64,000 nucleotides of DNA from Flavobacterium indicum GPTSA100-9 = DSM 17447 (GTDB lineage: Bacteria; Bacteroidota; Bacteroidia; Flavobacteriales; Flavobacteriaceae). This document shows, piece by piece, positions 56,646-64,000 of the stretch (position 1 is its first letter; every line of letters starts with the position of its first letter). The notes beneath the pieces were generated by a model. It was not told where the DNA came from, did not search any database, and saw only the letters and a list, made by a program, of their open reading frames with translations. The translations under genes and the position numbers were made by a program. The stretch lies in the NCBI RefSeq assembly GCF_000455605.1, contig NC_017025.1, positions 992,001 through 1,056,000 on the forward strand, in the 5' to 3' direction.

Positions 56646-57710
56646 ATGGAAAAAATCTTAGTTATACAACAAAAAAGAATTGGCGATGTTTTAACATCAA
56701 CAATTTTATCAAATAATTTAAAAAAAGAGTTTCCTAATGCACAAATAGATTACATGTGTTATTCTAATTGTGTTGATGTATTAAAAAACAATCCAAATAT
56801 TTCTAATGTTATTGTATTAGAGGAAAAAGTAAGGAAAAATTATTTTTCTTTATTTCAATTTATTTTTAAGATTAGAGCTGCTAAATATGATGTTGTAATT
56901 GATGCTTACAGTAAATTAGAAACAAATTTAATTACTTTTTTTTCAGGTGCAAACTATAAAATATCGTATAAAAAAGGGTATTCGAGTTTGTTTTATAATT
57001 ATAATATTGAACGATTAAAAAACGGTACGCAATCTGATATAGGTTTAGCTATTATCAACAGGTTAAGATTATTATCTCCATTAATTAAACATGAAATAAA
57101 GGATTATAAACCTGTAATTTTTTTAGCTGATGATGAAGTTGTAGCAGCTCAAGAATTAGTATCTAAATTTCCACTAAAAAAAGACAAACCGGTTTACATG
57201 ATTGGTATTTTAGGAAGTGAATGGTATAAAACTTATCCATTTGAGAAAATGGCTGAATTATTAGATTTTGTTGTGAAAGAAACAGATGCAAATTTACTGT
57301 TTAATTACATCCCAAAGCAGATCAATGATGCCAAAAGAATTTATGATTTATGTAATCCTGAAACTCAAAAGCGTATTTATTTTGATTTATATGCGCAAGA
57401 TTTACGATCGTTTTTAGGATTACTGTCGCAATGTGATGCATTAATTGGTAATGAGGGTGGTGCGGTAAATATGGCAAAAGCATTGGCAGTTCCAACATTT
57501 TCATTGTTTTCGCCTAGTGTAGATAAAGAAACTTGGCAAATTTTTGAAGATGAAAAAAATGTGTCAATTCATTTGAAAGATTTAAAGCCTGAAATTTATG
57601 AAGAGCACGATGAAAAATATATTAAAGAACATACTTTTAAATATTTTGATGCCTATCCTATTGATTTAATAAAAGAAAAATTAAAGGACTTTATAAATAA
57701 GATTAGTTAA
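56646..57710 (+). CDS. Family 9 glycosyltransferase (heptosyltransferase-like)
   Basis: A 354-residue GT-B enzyme of the ADP-heptose:LPS heptosyltransferase type. KILVIQQKRIGDVLTSTILSNNLKKEFP is the N-terminal acceptor-side motif and IGNEGGAVNMAKALAVPTFSLFSP the C-terminal nucleotide-sugar side. No neighbouring heptose synthesis genes are seen, so the donor is uncertain. Confidence 0.92.
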   Translation: MEKILVIQQKRIGDVLTSTILSNNLKKEFPNAQIDYMCYSNCVDVLKNNPNISNVIVLEEKVRKNYFSLFQFIFKIRAAKYDVVIDAYSKLETNLITFFSGANYKISYKKGYSSLFYNYNIERLKNGTQSDIGLAIINRLRLLSPLIKHEIKDYKPVIFLADDEVVAAQELVSKFPLKKDKPVYMIGILGSEWYKTYPFEKMAELLDFVVKETDANLLFNYIPKQINDAKRIYDLCNPETQKRIYFDLYAQDLRSFLGLLSQCDALIGNEGGAVNMAKALAVPTFSLFSPSVDKETWQIFEDEKNVSIHLKDLKPEIYEEHDEKYIKEHTFKYFDAYPIDLIKEKLKDFINKIS

Positions 57711-57714
57711 TGAG

Positions 57715-58530
57715 TTAAAGGTATTGAGAAATACCTTTTTCTATTTTAGTTATTTTATGTTTTTGATTATAATTTCTGATTTCGTTATTTTTTTTCCAAT
57801 TTTCAATTGAAGCATAAATTCGTTCATGTTCTAAATGGATACAAATGGCACTGTAACGAATTTGTTTAGATTTTAAACCATTATTAAGTAATCGTTCACC
57901 AAGTTCTCTATCTAAACCTCCATATTGCATTTCTTCATTAAATCCATTAACCGCTAATATATCTTCTTTGTAGCAAGAAGTATTGTGTCCATTAAAAGTT
58001 TTTTTGGTAGGTGTTATACAATTCATAAGTTTTGCAAATAAAATATTTCGCGTTAACTTAGTTAGCTTAAAACTTTTTGAAACATTATTTTTAATAAGCC
58101 ATGAAATTGAAAAACAATTTTGATTTTTTATATCATTTAATGAAATTTTTTCTGAGACACTCATTGGCAACTTAAAATAGCCACCAGATAAGAAATATCC
58201 CTTTTCTTTATTTTTTAAATGTTGAGCAACAAAATCGAATCGTGGTATACAATCACCGTCAGTGAATAAAAGATAATCGGTTGTTGATTTTAAGATGGCT
58301 TTATTTAAAATTTTACATTTTTGAAAACCATTATCTTCTTGCCAAATATGTTGAATAGGATGTATGAATCTATTCTGAAAAGAATCAATTATATGTTTTG
58401 TATTTGAATTTGATCCATCGTCTGCAATAATTACTTCAAAGTTTTGCTCACTTTGATTAGCATAACCTTCAAGAACTTTTTGAAGCCAGATTTCTTTGTT
58501 ATAGGTAGTTATAATTACAGATAATTCCAT
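57715..58530 (-). CDS. Family 2 glycosyltransferase with galactosyltransferase-like tail
   Basis: A 271-residue GT-A enzyme: ELSVIITTYNKEIWLQKVLEGY, EVIIADDGSNSNT, and TDYLLFTDGDCIPRFDF with the metal-binding DGD. FNGHNTSCYKEDILAVNGFNEE followed by GLDRELGERL is the second acceptor domain of N-terminal-galactosyltransferase-type proteins. Tail-to-tail with the heptosyltransferase-like gene. Confidence 0.9.
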   Translation of the reverse strand: MELSVIITTYNKEIWLQKVLEGYANQSEQNFEVIIADDGSNSNTKHIIDSFQNRFIHPIQHIWQEDNGFQKCKILNKAILKSTTDYLLFTDGDCIPRFDFVAQHLKNKEKGYFLSGGYFKLPMSVSEKISLNDIKNQNCFSISWLIKNNVSKSFKLTKLTRNILFAKLMNCITPTKKTFNGHNTSCYKEDILAVNGFNEEMQYGGLDRELGERLLNNGLKSKQIRYSAICIHLEHERIYASIENWKKNNEIRNYNQKHKITKIEKGISQYL

Positions 58531-58554
58531 TCAATAATTTAAGGTGTGAAAATA

Positions 58555-59319
58555 CTATTTTTTCCAGAATTTTAATTTCTTTTTTATTCTTTTTTTTCTG
58601 TGAAAATAGGATTGGAAATCAGCTGTAAATTTCCACATAGTTTCATATATTACTTTTTCATCTTCACCAGTTATTAGTGCATATTCGTTACTCATTGTTA
58701 CAATCATGTCTTTTTTATGAGTAATCTTTGAAAGATTTTTCATTCTAGTAGTAAAATCTAATGATTTATGAAACTTCATTCGATTTAAATCAACTAAGAA
58801 AAAAGAATAGGTATTGTCATCATTTTTTTTAATTAGTGTATTTCCAGGCGAATGGTCTAAAAATTCTACTCCTTGTTCATGCATATTACATGTAAATCTT
58901 GTAAATTGACGAATGATTTCATCTCTATTTTCAAAGTTTTCATTTTCTACAATTTCCCTAAATTCAACTACATTATTTAAATGTTTGCACACGTAATAAC
59001 TGTCTTTCAAACCAAAAAAGGATGTATTTTCATAAAAGGCAATTGGAGTGGGCGTTCCTATGTGGTATTTTTCTAATAAAGTTGCATATTCAAATGAACG
59101 TTGTGCTTTTGATTTTCTTAAATAACGGTAAACGATTTGGTTTAGTAAATTCGGTTTTTTAAAAGATTTAATATTTAAAGTAACAGTATCAAATTCAAAA
59201 ATTTTAATTTTATTTCGTTTCCCATCCGATAGCATTTTTCCGGTAGTAAAAAAATTTAAAATGCAACTATTGATAGTGTCTTTATAAGAAATAAAATTAG
59301 GATTAAATTTGTTGTTCAT
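58555..59319 (-). CDS. LPS kinase, Kdo/WaaP-like
   Basis: A 254-residue small-molecule kinase with protein-kinase fold. The catalytic loop LDHSPGNTL gives D155 and N160; the metal-binding Asp is D177 in FFLVDLNRMKF. GTPTPIAFYE and YYVCKHL are typical of the Kdo/WaaP (InaA) family that phosphorylates LPS inner-core sugars. Upstream of, and co-directional with, the GT2 gene at 57715. Confidence 0.88.
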   Translation of the reverse strand: MNNKFNPNFISYKDTINSCILNFFTTGKMLSDGKRNKIKIFEFDTVTLNIKSFKKPNLLNQIVYRYLRKSKAQRSFEYATLLEKYHIGTPTPIAFYENTSFFGLKDSYYVCKHLNNVVEFREIVENENFENRDEIIRQFTRFTCNMHEQGVEFLDHSPGNTLIKKNDDNTYSFFLVDLNRMKFHKSLDFTTRMKNLSKITHKKDMIVTMSNEYALITGEDEKVIYETMWKFTADFQSYFHRKKRIKKKLKFWKK

Positions 59320-59391
59320 TTTTCTTTTTAATCAAAATTAGGTATAGTTTTTTATAATTCCAATTTATTGGATAATTTTACAAAAAAAACA

Positions 59392-60450
59392 ATGGTAAAA
59401 GTATTTTTAGAATCTCATAATATAAAAAATAGAGCAGGTGGTTTAGGCACTTTTAATTATGAATTAATTAAAGCAATTGCTAATCAAAATTTATCAAATT
59501 TAACTATTACGCTTAATACACCAAATCCTTCTGAGTTAGAAAATGAGTTTCCATCTATTTTTACGTACAAAAAATATACTAGTTTACAACGTCATAAATT
59601 ATTTAGGATAAGAACTAAGTATGATGTATGGCATAGTCTGAATCAAAATACTAAAATTGAACCGGGTACGAAGCCAAAAAAATATATTCTTACTATACAT
59701 GATGTGAATTTTGTTGAGGAGCATTCCTCTGATATGAGTCATCCGAAAAATAAATTATTTATTGAAAAATTAAATAGAGCTGATGTAATAACCTATATAT
59801 CTAATTTTGCTAAGGAACAAACGCATCAGTATTTTAATGTGCCTAAAGTAGATGAGAAAATAATTTACAATGGTAATCCTATTATTACTGATCTGGATTG
59901 TTCAAATTTTGTTTCAAGTATTCCCGTAGATAAACCATTTTTCTTTAGTTTAGGTGATTTTATTGAGAGAAAAAATTTTCATTCAATTGTATTAATGATG
60001 AAATATATGCCAGAGTATAATTTAATTATTTCAGGCAATAATGATAAAGAATACGGTAATTTTATTCGAAACCTAATTGAAAAAGAACATCTTTCGAATG
60101 TTTTTTTAACGGGAAAAATTTCAGATACAGCAAAACAATTTTATATGAAAAATTGTGAAGCTTTTTTATTTCCTTCTATTCGTGAAGGTTTTGGTTTACC
60201 TCCAATTGAAGCCATGTATTTTGGAAAACCTGTTTTTTTATCAACAAAAACTTCATTACCAGAAGTGGGTGGTGATGCTGCTTTTTATTGGGATAATTTT
60301 TCTCCAGAATATATGAAAAATGAAGTTTTGAGTCAATTGAATTATTATAACTTAAACAAGTCTGCTTTGGAATTAAAAATAAAAGAAAGAGCTGCCTTTT
60401 TCGATTGGAATAAAGCAGCTCGTGAATATTTGAAATTGTATACTATTTAA
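59392..60450 (+). CDS. Family 1/4 glycosyltransferase
   Basis: A GT-B enzyme of 352 residues from ATG 59392; a TTG 24 bp upstream would extend it but has no support. The N-terminal half has NRAGGLGTFNYELIKAI; the C-terminal half has FSLGDFIERKNFHSIVLMM, and AFLFPSIREGFGLPPIEAM, the donor-binding EX7E motif. Retaining transferase for envelope polysaccharide. Divergent from the kinase gene. Confidence 0.92.
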   Translation: MVKVFLESHNIKNRAGGLGTFNYELIKAIANQNLSNLTITLNTPNPSELENEFPSIFTYKKYTSLQRHKLFRIRTKYDVWHSLNQNTKIEPGTKPKKYILTIHDVNFVEEHSSDMSHPKNKLFIEKLNRADVITYISNFAKEQTHQYFNVPKVDEKIIYNGNPIITDLDCSNFVSSIPVDKPFFFSLGDFIERKNFHSIVLMMKYMPEYNLIISGNNDKEYGNFIRNLIEKEHLSNVFLTGKISDTAKQFYMKNCEAFLFPSIREGFGLPPIEAMYFGKPVFLSTKTSLPEVGGDAAFYWDNFSPEYMKNEVLSQLNYYNLNKSALELKIKERAAFFDWNKAAREYLKLYTI

Positions 60451-61348
60451 TGTAATCTTCAAAATTTAAATTTTGTTTTTTAGGTTTTGTAAATTTATAT
60501 TTAAACCATTGTCCAAAATTTTTAAAAAATAAATATAGTGGAGTAATCTGTTGGATATCAATTTTTTTGATGTTTTTGTTTACTTCAAAAAAATCTTTGG
60601 TAGGTAAATAACCTAATGATTTCCATTGTTTTGGATTTAAATAAAATACATTTTTAATTTCTTTGTAATTATCTTTTGATGCTGATTTCCATTTCGTTAA
60701 AAATTCTGTGTTCAGTTCATGATTGTGCCCCCAGTTTTTTAATTTAAATTGTAACTCTTCTTCAGTTCTAGCTAATGATTCATGAAATACTAAAGTATTT
60801 ACATATATAACACGCTCATAACTTTGTCGAGCTAATTTATAATTAGGGTAGTTAGTAGCTAATAATACTTTACAGGTATTAGTAACATACAATAAACCAT
60901 CATCAAGATATTTATAAATATCAACATGAAATCCTGAAATTTGAACAGGTGTTTTTTTAGGATTATCTAAATAGTGATCGTATTTTCTTAATTGGTTTAC
61001 GAAACCTTTAAAGTCGGGTATGTATTCGTCACTATCGATTTGAATTAACCAATTTCCAATTCCCATTTTCATAGATAACATGTGTCTTTCGCGAGTATCA
61101 TTTTGAATGGCAGTCAGTTCAGGAATATAAAAATTGTCTTTATATAGTTCAATTTTATTTTTTGTATCAATTTGTTTTAGCCATAGAAAGAAATCGTCTT
61201 CAACTTGAAATTTATTACCATTCCAAGTAGTAAAATTTTCATCTTGTGCAATGAAAATTCTATCGGCATATTCATAAACTAGAGGAATAGCTATTTTTAG
61301 TTTTAAATAATCGTATGAAAGTAAGAAACCTACGTGTATTTTTTTCAT
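60443..61348 (-). CDS. Glycosyltransferase family 2-like protein
   Basis: A 301-residue protein starting at ATG 61348, which overlaps the upstream TGA in an ATGA arrangement; the longer open frame upstream is inside the neighbouring gene. MKKIHVGFLLSYDYLKLKIAIPLVYEYADRIF opens it; MGIGNWLIQIDSDEYIPDF contains the DxDE of a GT-A metal site. C-terminal half is basic and less conserved-looking. Likely glycan assembly; donor unknown. Confidence 0.82.
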   Translation of the reverse strand: MKKIHVGFLLSYDYLKLKIAIPLVYEYADRIFIAQDENFTTWNGNKFQVEDDFFLWLKQIDTKNKIELYKDNFYIPELTAIQNDTRERHMLSMKMGIGNWLIQIDSDEYIPDFKGFVNQLRKYDHYLDNPKKTPVQISGFHVDIYKYLDDGLLYVTNTCKVLLATNYPNYKLARQSYERVIYVNTLVFHESLARTEEELQFKLKNWGHNHELNTEFLTKWKSASKDNYKEIKNVFYLNPKQWKSLGYLPTKDFFEVNKNIKKIDIQQITPLYLFFKNFGQWFKYKFTKPKKQNLNFEDYIK

Positions 61349-62163
61349 TTTTTCATTTTTGGAGTAAACAATAGAAACAAACTTATAGTCCATTTCATCA
61401 ATTTCCAAATTAATGGTGATTTTTGTATATGAATTACTTGTTGTATTCTTTTAGAATTTAAAAGTGCAACCTGTTGATAGTCCTCTACAAAAGCGGGAAA
61501 GTACTTTTCAAGAGTTTCTTTTTTTTCTGAATCTGTAATAGCTTGATATTTCCCATTAGATGACATACCTGTAAAATCATATACACAAATAGTTTCATTG
61601 ATGTATTGGTAGGGTAAATTTTCTTTACATATGCCCACAATAAATAATTCCCAATCGGCCACTATTTTTTTATTTTCATCATATAAAAATAATTCTGTAA
61701 AAGCCTTTTTACTTATAAAAGTAGCTTGATGGTTTAATGAACTTGTATAAAAAAAAGAAAAGTTTAATTTTTCAGGATAGGTTTTTAATCTTTTTGAATT
61801 TTCTTTTTTCTTAAAATTATTACCGTAGATAAAATAGGCATTAGTGTCAAATTTTGGAACAACTGATTTTAAAACATTTTCATCGTTAAAAACATCTCCA
61901 CTATTCATAAAAATAATGTAATCTCCAGATGCTTTTAAAATACCTTTGTTCATTGCTGAATAAACTCCTTTGTCTGATTCAGAAACCCAATACGTTATTT
62001 TGTCTTCGTATTCTTTAATTATATTATAGGAATTGTCTTTACTTCCTCCGTCAATAATTAAAAATTCAAAATTATTGTACGTTTGAGAAATTACACTATC
62101 AATGGTTTCTTTTAAACCAAGATCGTTGTTATAATTAACAGTTATTACCGAAATTTTACTCAT
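61345..62163 (-). CDS. Family 2 glycosyltransferase (WcaA-like)
   Basis: A 272-residue GT-A enzyme from ATG 62163: KISVITVNYNNDLGLKETIDSV, EFLIIDGGSKDNS, YIIFMNSGDVFNDE and later VADWELFIVGI. This matches colanic-acid/O-antigen WcaE-type transferases. The previous gene fcl ends at 62165, so the ATG overlaps its stop region; upstream in-frame codons lie inside fcl and are rejected. Together with fcl and gmd it suggests incorporation of fucose. Confidence 0.9.
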   Translation of the reverse strand: MSKISVITVNYNNDLGLKETIDSVISQTYNNFEFLIIDGGSKDNSYNIIKEYEDKITYWVSESDKGVYSAMNKGILKASGDYIIFMNSGDVFNDENVLKSVVPKFDTNAYFIYGNNFKKKENSKRLKTYPEKLNFSFFYTSSLNHQATFISKKAFTELFLYDENKKIVADWELFIVGICKENLPYQYINETICVYDFTGMSSNGKYQAITDSEKKETLEKYFPAFVEDYQQVALLNSKRIQQVIHIQKSPLIWKLMKWTISLFLLFTPKMKK

Positions 62164-62164
62164 T

Positions 62165-63088
62165 TTAAGAATTGAATTTGGTTTTATATACGTTTTCAAT
62201 TCCTTCTTTTAAAGAAATTTTATATTCCCAACCTAAATTTTTTAATTTGGAAACATCCATTAATTTTCTTGGAGTACCATCTGGTTTTTCAGTATTAAAA
62301 TAAATAGTGCCTTTAAAACCTACTATATCTTTAACTAGAAGTGCTAAATCTTTAATTGAAATTTCTTTTCCTGAACCAATATTGACAAATCCACGGTCAT
62401 TATAATTTTCCATTAAAAACACGCAGGCATCGGCCATATCGGTTGCATGTAAAAATTCTCTCAAAGGCGTTCCAGTTCCCCAAACTTCTACTTTTTCTTC
62501 ATTGTTCAATTTGGCTTCATGAAATTTTCTTAATAACGCTGGAAGTACATGCGAATTTTGTAGATCATAATTATCATTGAAACCATACAAATTCGTTGGC
62601 ATTACAGAAATGAAATTGCAACCATATTGATCTCTGTACGCATCGCACATTTTTATACCTGCAATTTTTGCAATCGCATAAGGTTCATTAGTTTCTTCAA
62701 GTAAACCTGTTAAAAGATATTCTTCTTTTAAAGGTTGTGGCGCCAATTTTGGATAGATACACGAAGAACCTAAAAACATTAATTTTTTAACATTATTCAA
62801 ATAACTGTGATGAATTACATTATTCTGAATCATCATGTTTTCATAAATAAATTGGGCTCTATAGGTATTATTTGCTACAATTCCACCCACTTTGGCTGCT
62901 GCAAGAAAAACATATTCAGGTTGTTCATCAGCAAAGAAATTTGCAACGGCAATCTGATTTGTTAAATCTAACTCATTTGAAGTTTTGGTAATAATATTTG
63001 TAAAACCTTTTTCAATTAAATTAGCAACAATAGCACTTCCTACCATACCTCTATGGCCAGCAACATATATTTTTGAATCTTTATTCAT
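62165..63088 (-). CDS. fcl: GDP-L-fucose synthase
   Basis: Epimerises and reduces GDP-4-keto-6-deoxymannose to GDP-L-fucose. The 307-residue SDR protein has the NADP motif [35 protein letters not shown] and the catalytic YAIAK, then the [12 protein letters not shown] segment. Overlaps gmd by one base (ATG within TAATG), so the two are coupled, the usual gmd-fcl arrangement. Confidence 0.97.
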   Translation of the reverse strand: MNKDSKIYVAGHRGMVGSAIVANLIEKGFTNIITKTSNELDLTNQIAVANFFADEQPEYVFLAAAKVGGIVANNTYRAQFIYENMMIQNNVIHHSYLNNVKKLMFLGSSCIYPKLAPQPLKEEYLLTGLLEETNEPYAIAKIAGIKMCDAYRDQYGCNFISVMPTNLYGFNDNYDLQNSHVLPALLRKFHEAKLNNEEKVEVWGTGTPLREFLHATDMADACVFLMENYNDRGFVNIGSGKEISIKDLALLVKDIVGFKGTIYFNTEKPDGTPRKLMDVSKLKNLGWEYKISLKEGIENVYKTKFNS

Positions 63089-64000
63089 TAGTTGAAATTC
63101 TTAATCAGTTTTTCTTTTTTAAATAAATCAACATCTGCAGCCATCATTTCTTTTACTAACATTTCAAGTGTATATTTTGGTGACCACCCTAATTTAGTTT
63201 TAGCTTTTGTATTATCACCAATAAGCAAATCAACTTCAGTTGGTCTAAAATACGTTGGATCAATTTGAATTACTTTTTGCCCCACTTTAAACTCAAATTC
63301 TGAATTTGAAATAGATTTTACGATTCCTACTTCATCAACACCTTCGCCTTTAAATTCCAGTTCTACACCTACTTCTTTAAAAGCCATAATTATAAAATCG
63401 CGAACAGTAGTAGTAACTCCAGTTGATATTACAAAATCCTCAGGTTTATCTTGTTGTAAGATGAGCCACATGGCTTCAACATAATCTTTAGCATGTCCCC
63501 AGTCACGTTTAGCATCGATATTACCCATAAATAAGGAATCTTGTAATCCTAATGCCATTTGAGCAATTCCTCTTGTTATTTTTCTAGTAACAAAGGTTTC
63601 ACCTCTCAACGGACTTTCATGATTAAATAATATTCCATTACAAGCAAACATATCATAGGCTTCTCTATAATTTACGGTTATCCAATAAGCGTACATTTTT
63701 GCAACAGCATAGGGAGAACGCGGGTAAAAAGGCGTTGTTTCTTTTTGAGGAACTTCCTGAACTAAACCATACAATTCAGAAGTAGAAGCTTGATAAATTT
63801 TAGTTTTTTTGGTTAATCCTAAAAGACGTACTGCTTCTAAAATACGTAATGTTCCAATTCCATCTGCGTTTGCGGTGTATTCAGGTGTGTCAAAGCTCAC
63901 TTTTACATGACTCATGGCACCTAAATTATAAATTTCATCTGGTTGTGTTTCTTGAATAATTCTAATAAGATTGGTAGAATCACTCAAATCTCCATAATGT
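63088..64000 (-). CDS. gmd: GDP-mannose 4,6-dehydratase (5' end outside the window)
   Basis: First step to GDP-L-fucose. The visible ~303 residues lack the NADP-binding N-terminus, which lies beyond position 64000; the frame continues upstream of the visible Met as [11 protein letters not shown]. Signatures: [40 protein letters not shown] with the catalytic Tyr/Lys, and [16 protein letters not shown]. The C-terminal half includes the usual [12 protein letters not shown]. Confidence 0.96.
   Translation of the reverse strand, partial: HYGDLSDSTNLIRIIQETQPDEIYNLGAMSHVKVSFDTPEYTANADGIGTLRILEAVRLLGLTKKTKIYQASTSELYGLVQEVPQKETTPFYPRSPYAVAKMYAYWITVNYREAYDMFACNGILFNHESPLRGETFVTRKITRGIAQMALGLQDSLFMGNIDAKRDWGHAKDYVEAMWLILQQDKPEDFVISTGVTTTVRDFIIMAFKEVGVELEFKGEGVDEVGIVKSISNSEFEFKVGQKVIQIDPTYFRPTEVDLLIGDNTKAKTKLGWSPKYTLEMLVKEMMAADVDLFKKEKLIKNFN

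Overview
The window comes from an AT-rich (low-GC) member of the Bacteroidetes, almost certainly Flavobacteriaceae and close to Flavobacterium. The 16S/23S sequence has Bacteroidetes character. Many genes are preceded by the Bacteroidetes sigma-A promoter TTG-N19-TAnnTTTG. Family content agrees: DUF4252 proteins, GxxExxY, a secreted 'asparagine synthetase B', and a 951-residue CarB without the MGS domain. Genes are ordinary chromosomal genes; no phage, plasmid or full insertion sequence was seen.

Layout. 1-6.5 kb: housekeeping genes (rplS, tgt, LptF/G-like permease, EamA transporter, accA, dnaB). 6.5-9 kb: a small unknown protein, a membrane protein, a LuxR-type response regulator and a histidine kinase gene broken by a stop codon and a poly-A frameshift. 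9-13.5 kb: secreted AsnB-like protein, glutaminase, rlmF, a HAD phosphatase and two tiny membrane ORFs. 13.5-16.9 kb: thrS-infC-rpmI-rplT on the minus strand, with infC apparently starting at AUA. 17.2-23.2 kb: one complete rRNA operon (three tandem promoters, 16S, tRNA-Ile, tRNA-Ala, 23S, 5S) followed by two tandem truncated copies of the 5S 3' end with its terminator. 23.5-32.5 kb: TPR protein, rpmH, carB, a secreted protein, a Kir-type K+ channel, thioesterase, rmuC and a pseudouridine synthase. 32.5-45.7 kb: a vitamin B12 region, with a BtuFCD-like ABC importer on the minus strand and cobU, DUF71, bluB-cobT fusion, cobS and cobC on the plus strand, then a cobalamin riboswitch ahead of a BtuB-like TonB receptor. 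45.7-49.4 kb: carotenoid genes crtI-crtB-crtZ behind a MerR regulator that keeps the B12 ligands of CarH-type photoreceptors. 49.5-53.9 kb: three tRNAs, aroK, PRTase, methyltransferase, hslR, an FKBP-like lipoprotein and dapD. 53.9-64 kb: envelope glycan genes (LTA-synthase-like sulfatase, glycosyltransferases, Kdo/WaaP-like kinase, fcl, gmd), gmd running off the right edge.

How it works together. B12 is imported through BtuB-BtuFCD, with BtuB controlled by the riboswitch, and remodelled by BluB-CobT, CobU, CobS and CobC. The CarH-like regulator beside the crt genes probably uses that B12 to control carotenoid synthesis by light.

Most unusual structures: (1) a ~1-kb unit between the B12 permease and ATPase genes, in which a GxxExxY (PD-(D/E)XK-like) gene lies between ~56-bp inverted repeats and its right end is present in three tandem ~215-bp copies; (2) the 5S tail array of similar design; (3) a shared TTTGCACCC start region in rRNA, tRNA and rplS promoters; (4) a ~95-nt long inverted repeat upstream of the rRNA promoters. 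All family assignments were made by reading the sequence, without database searches.
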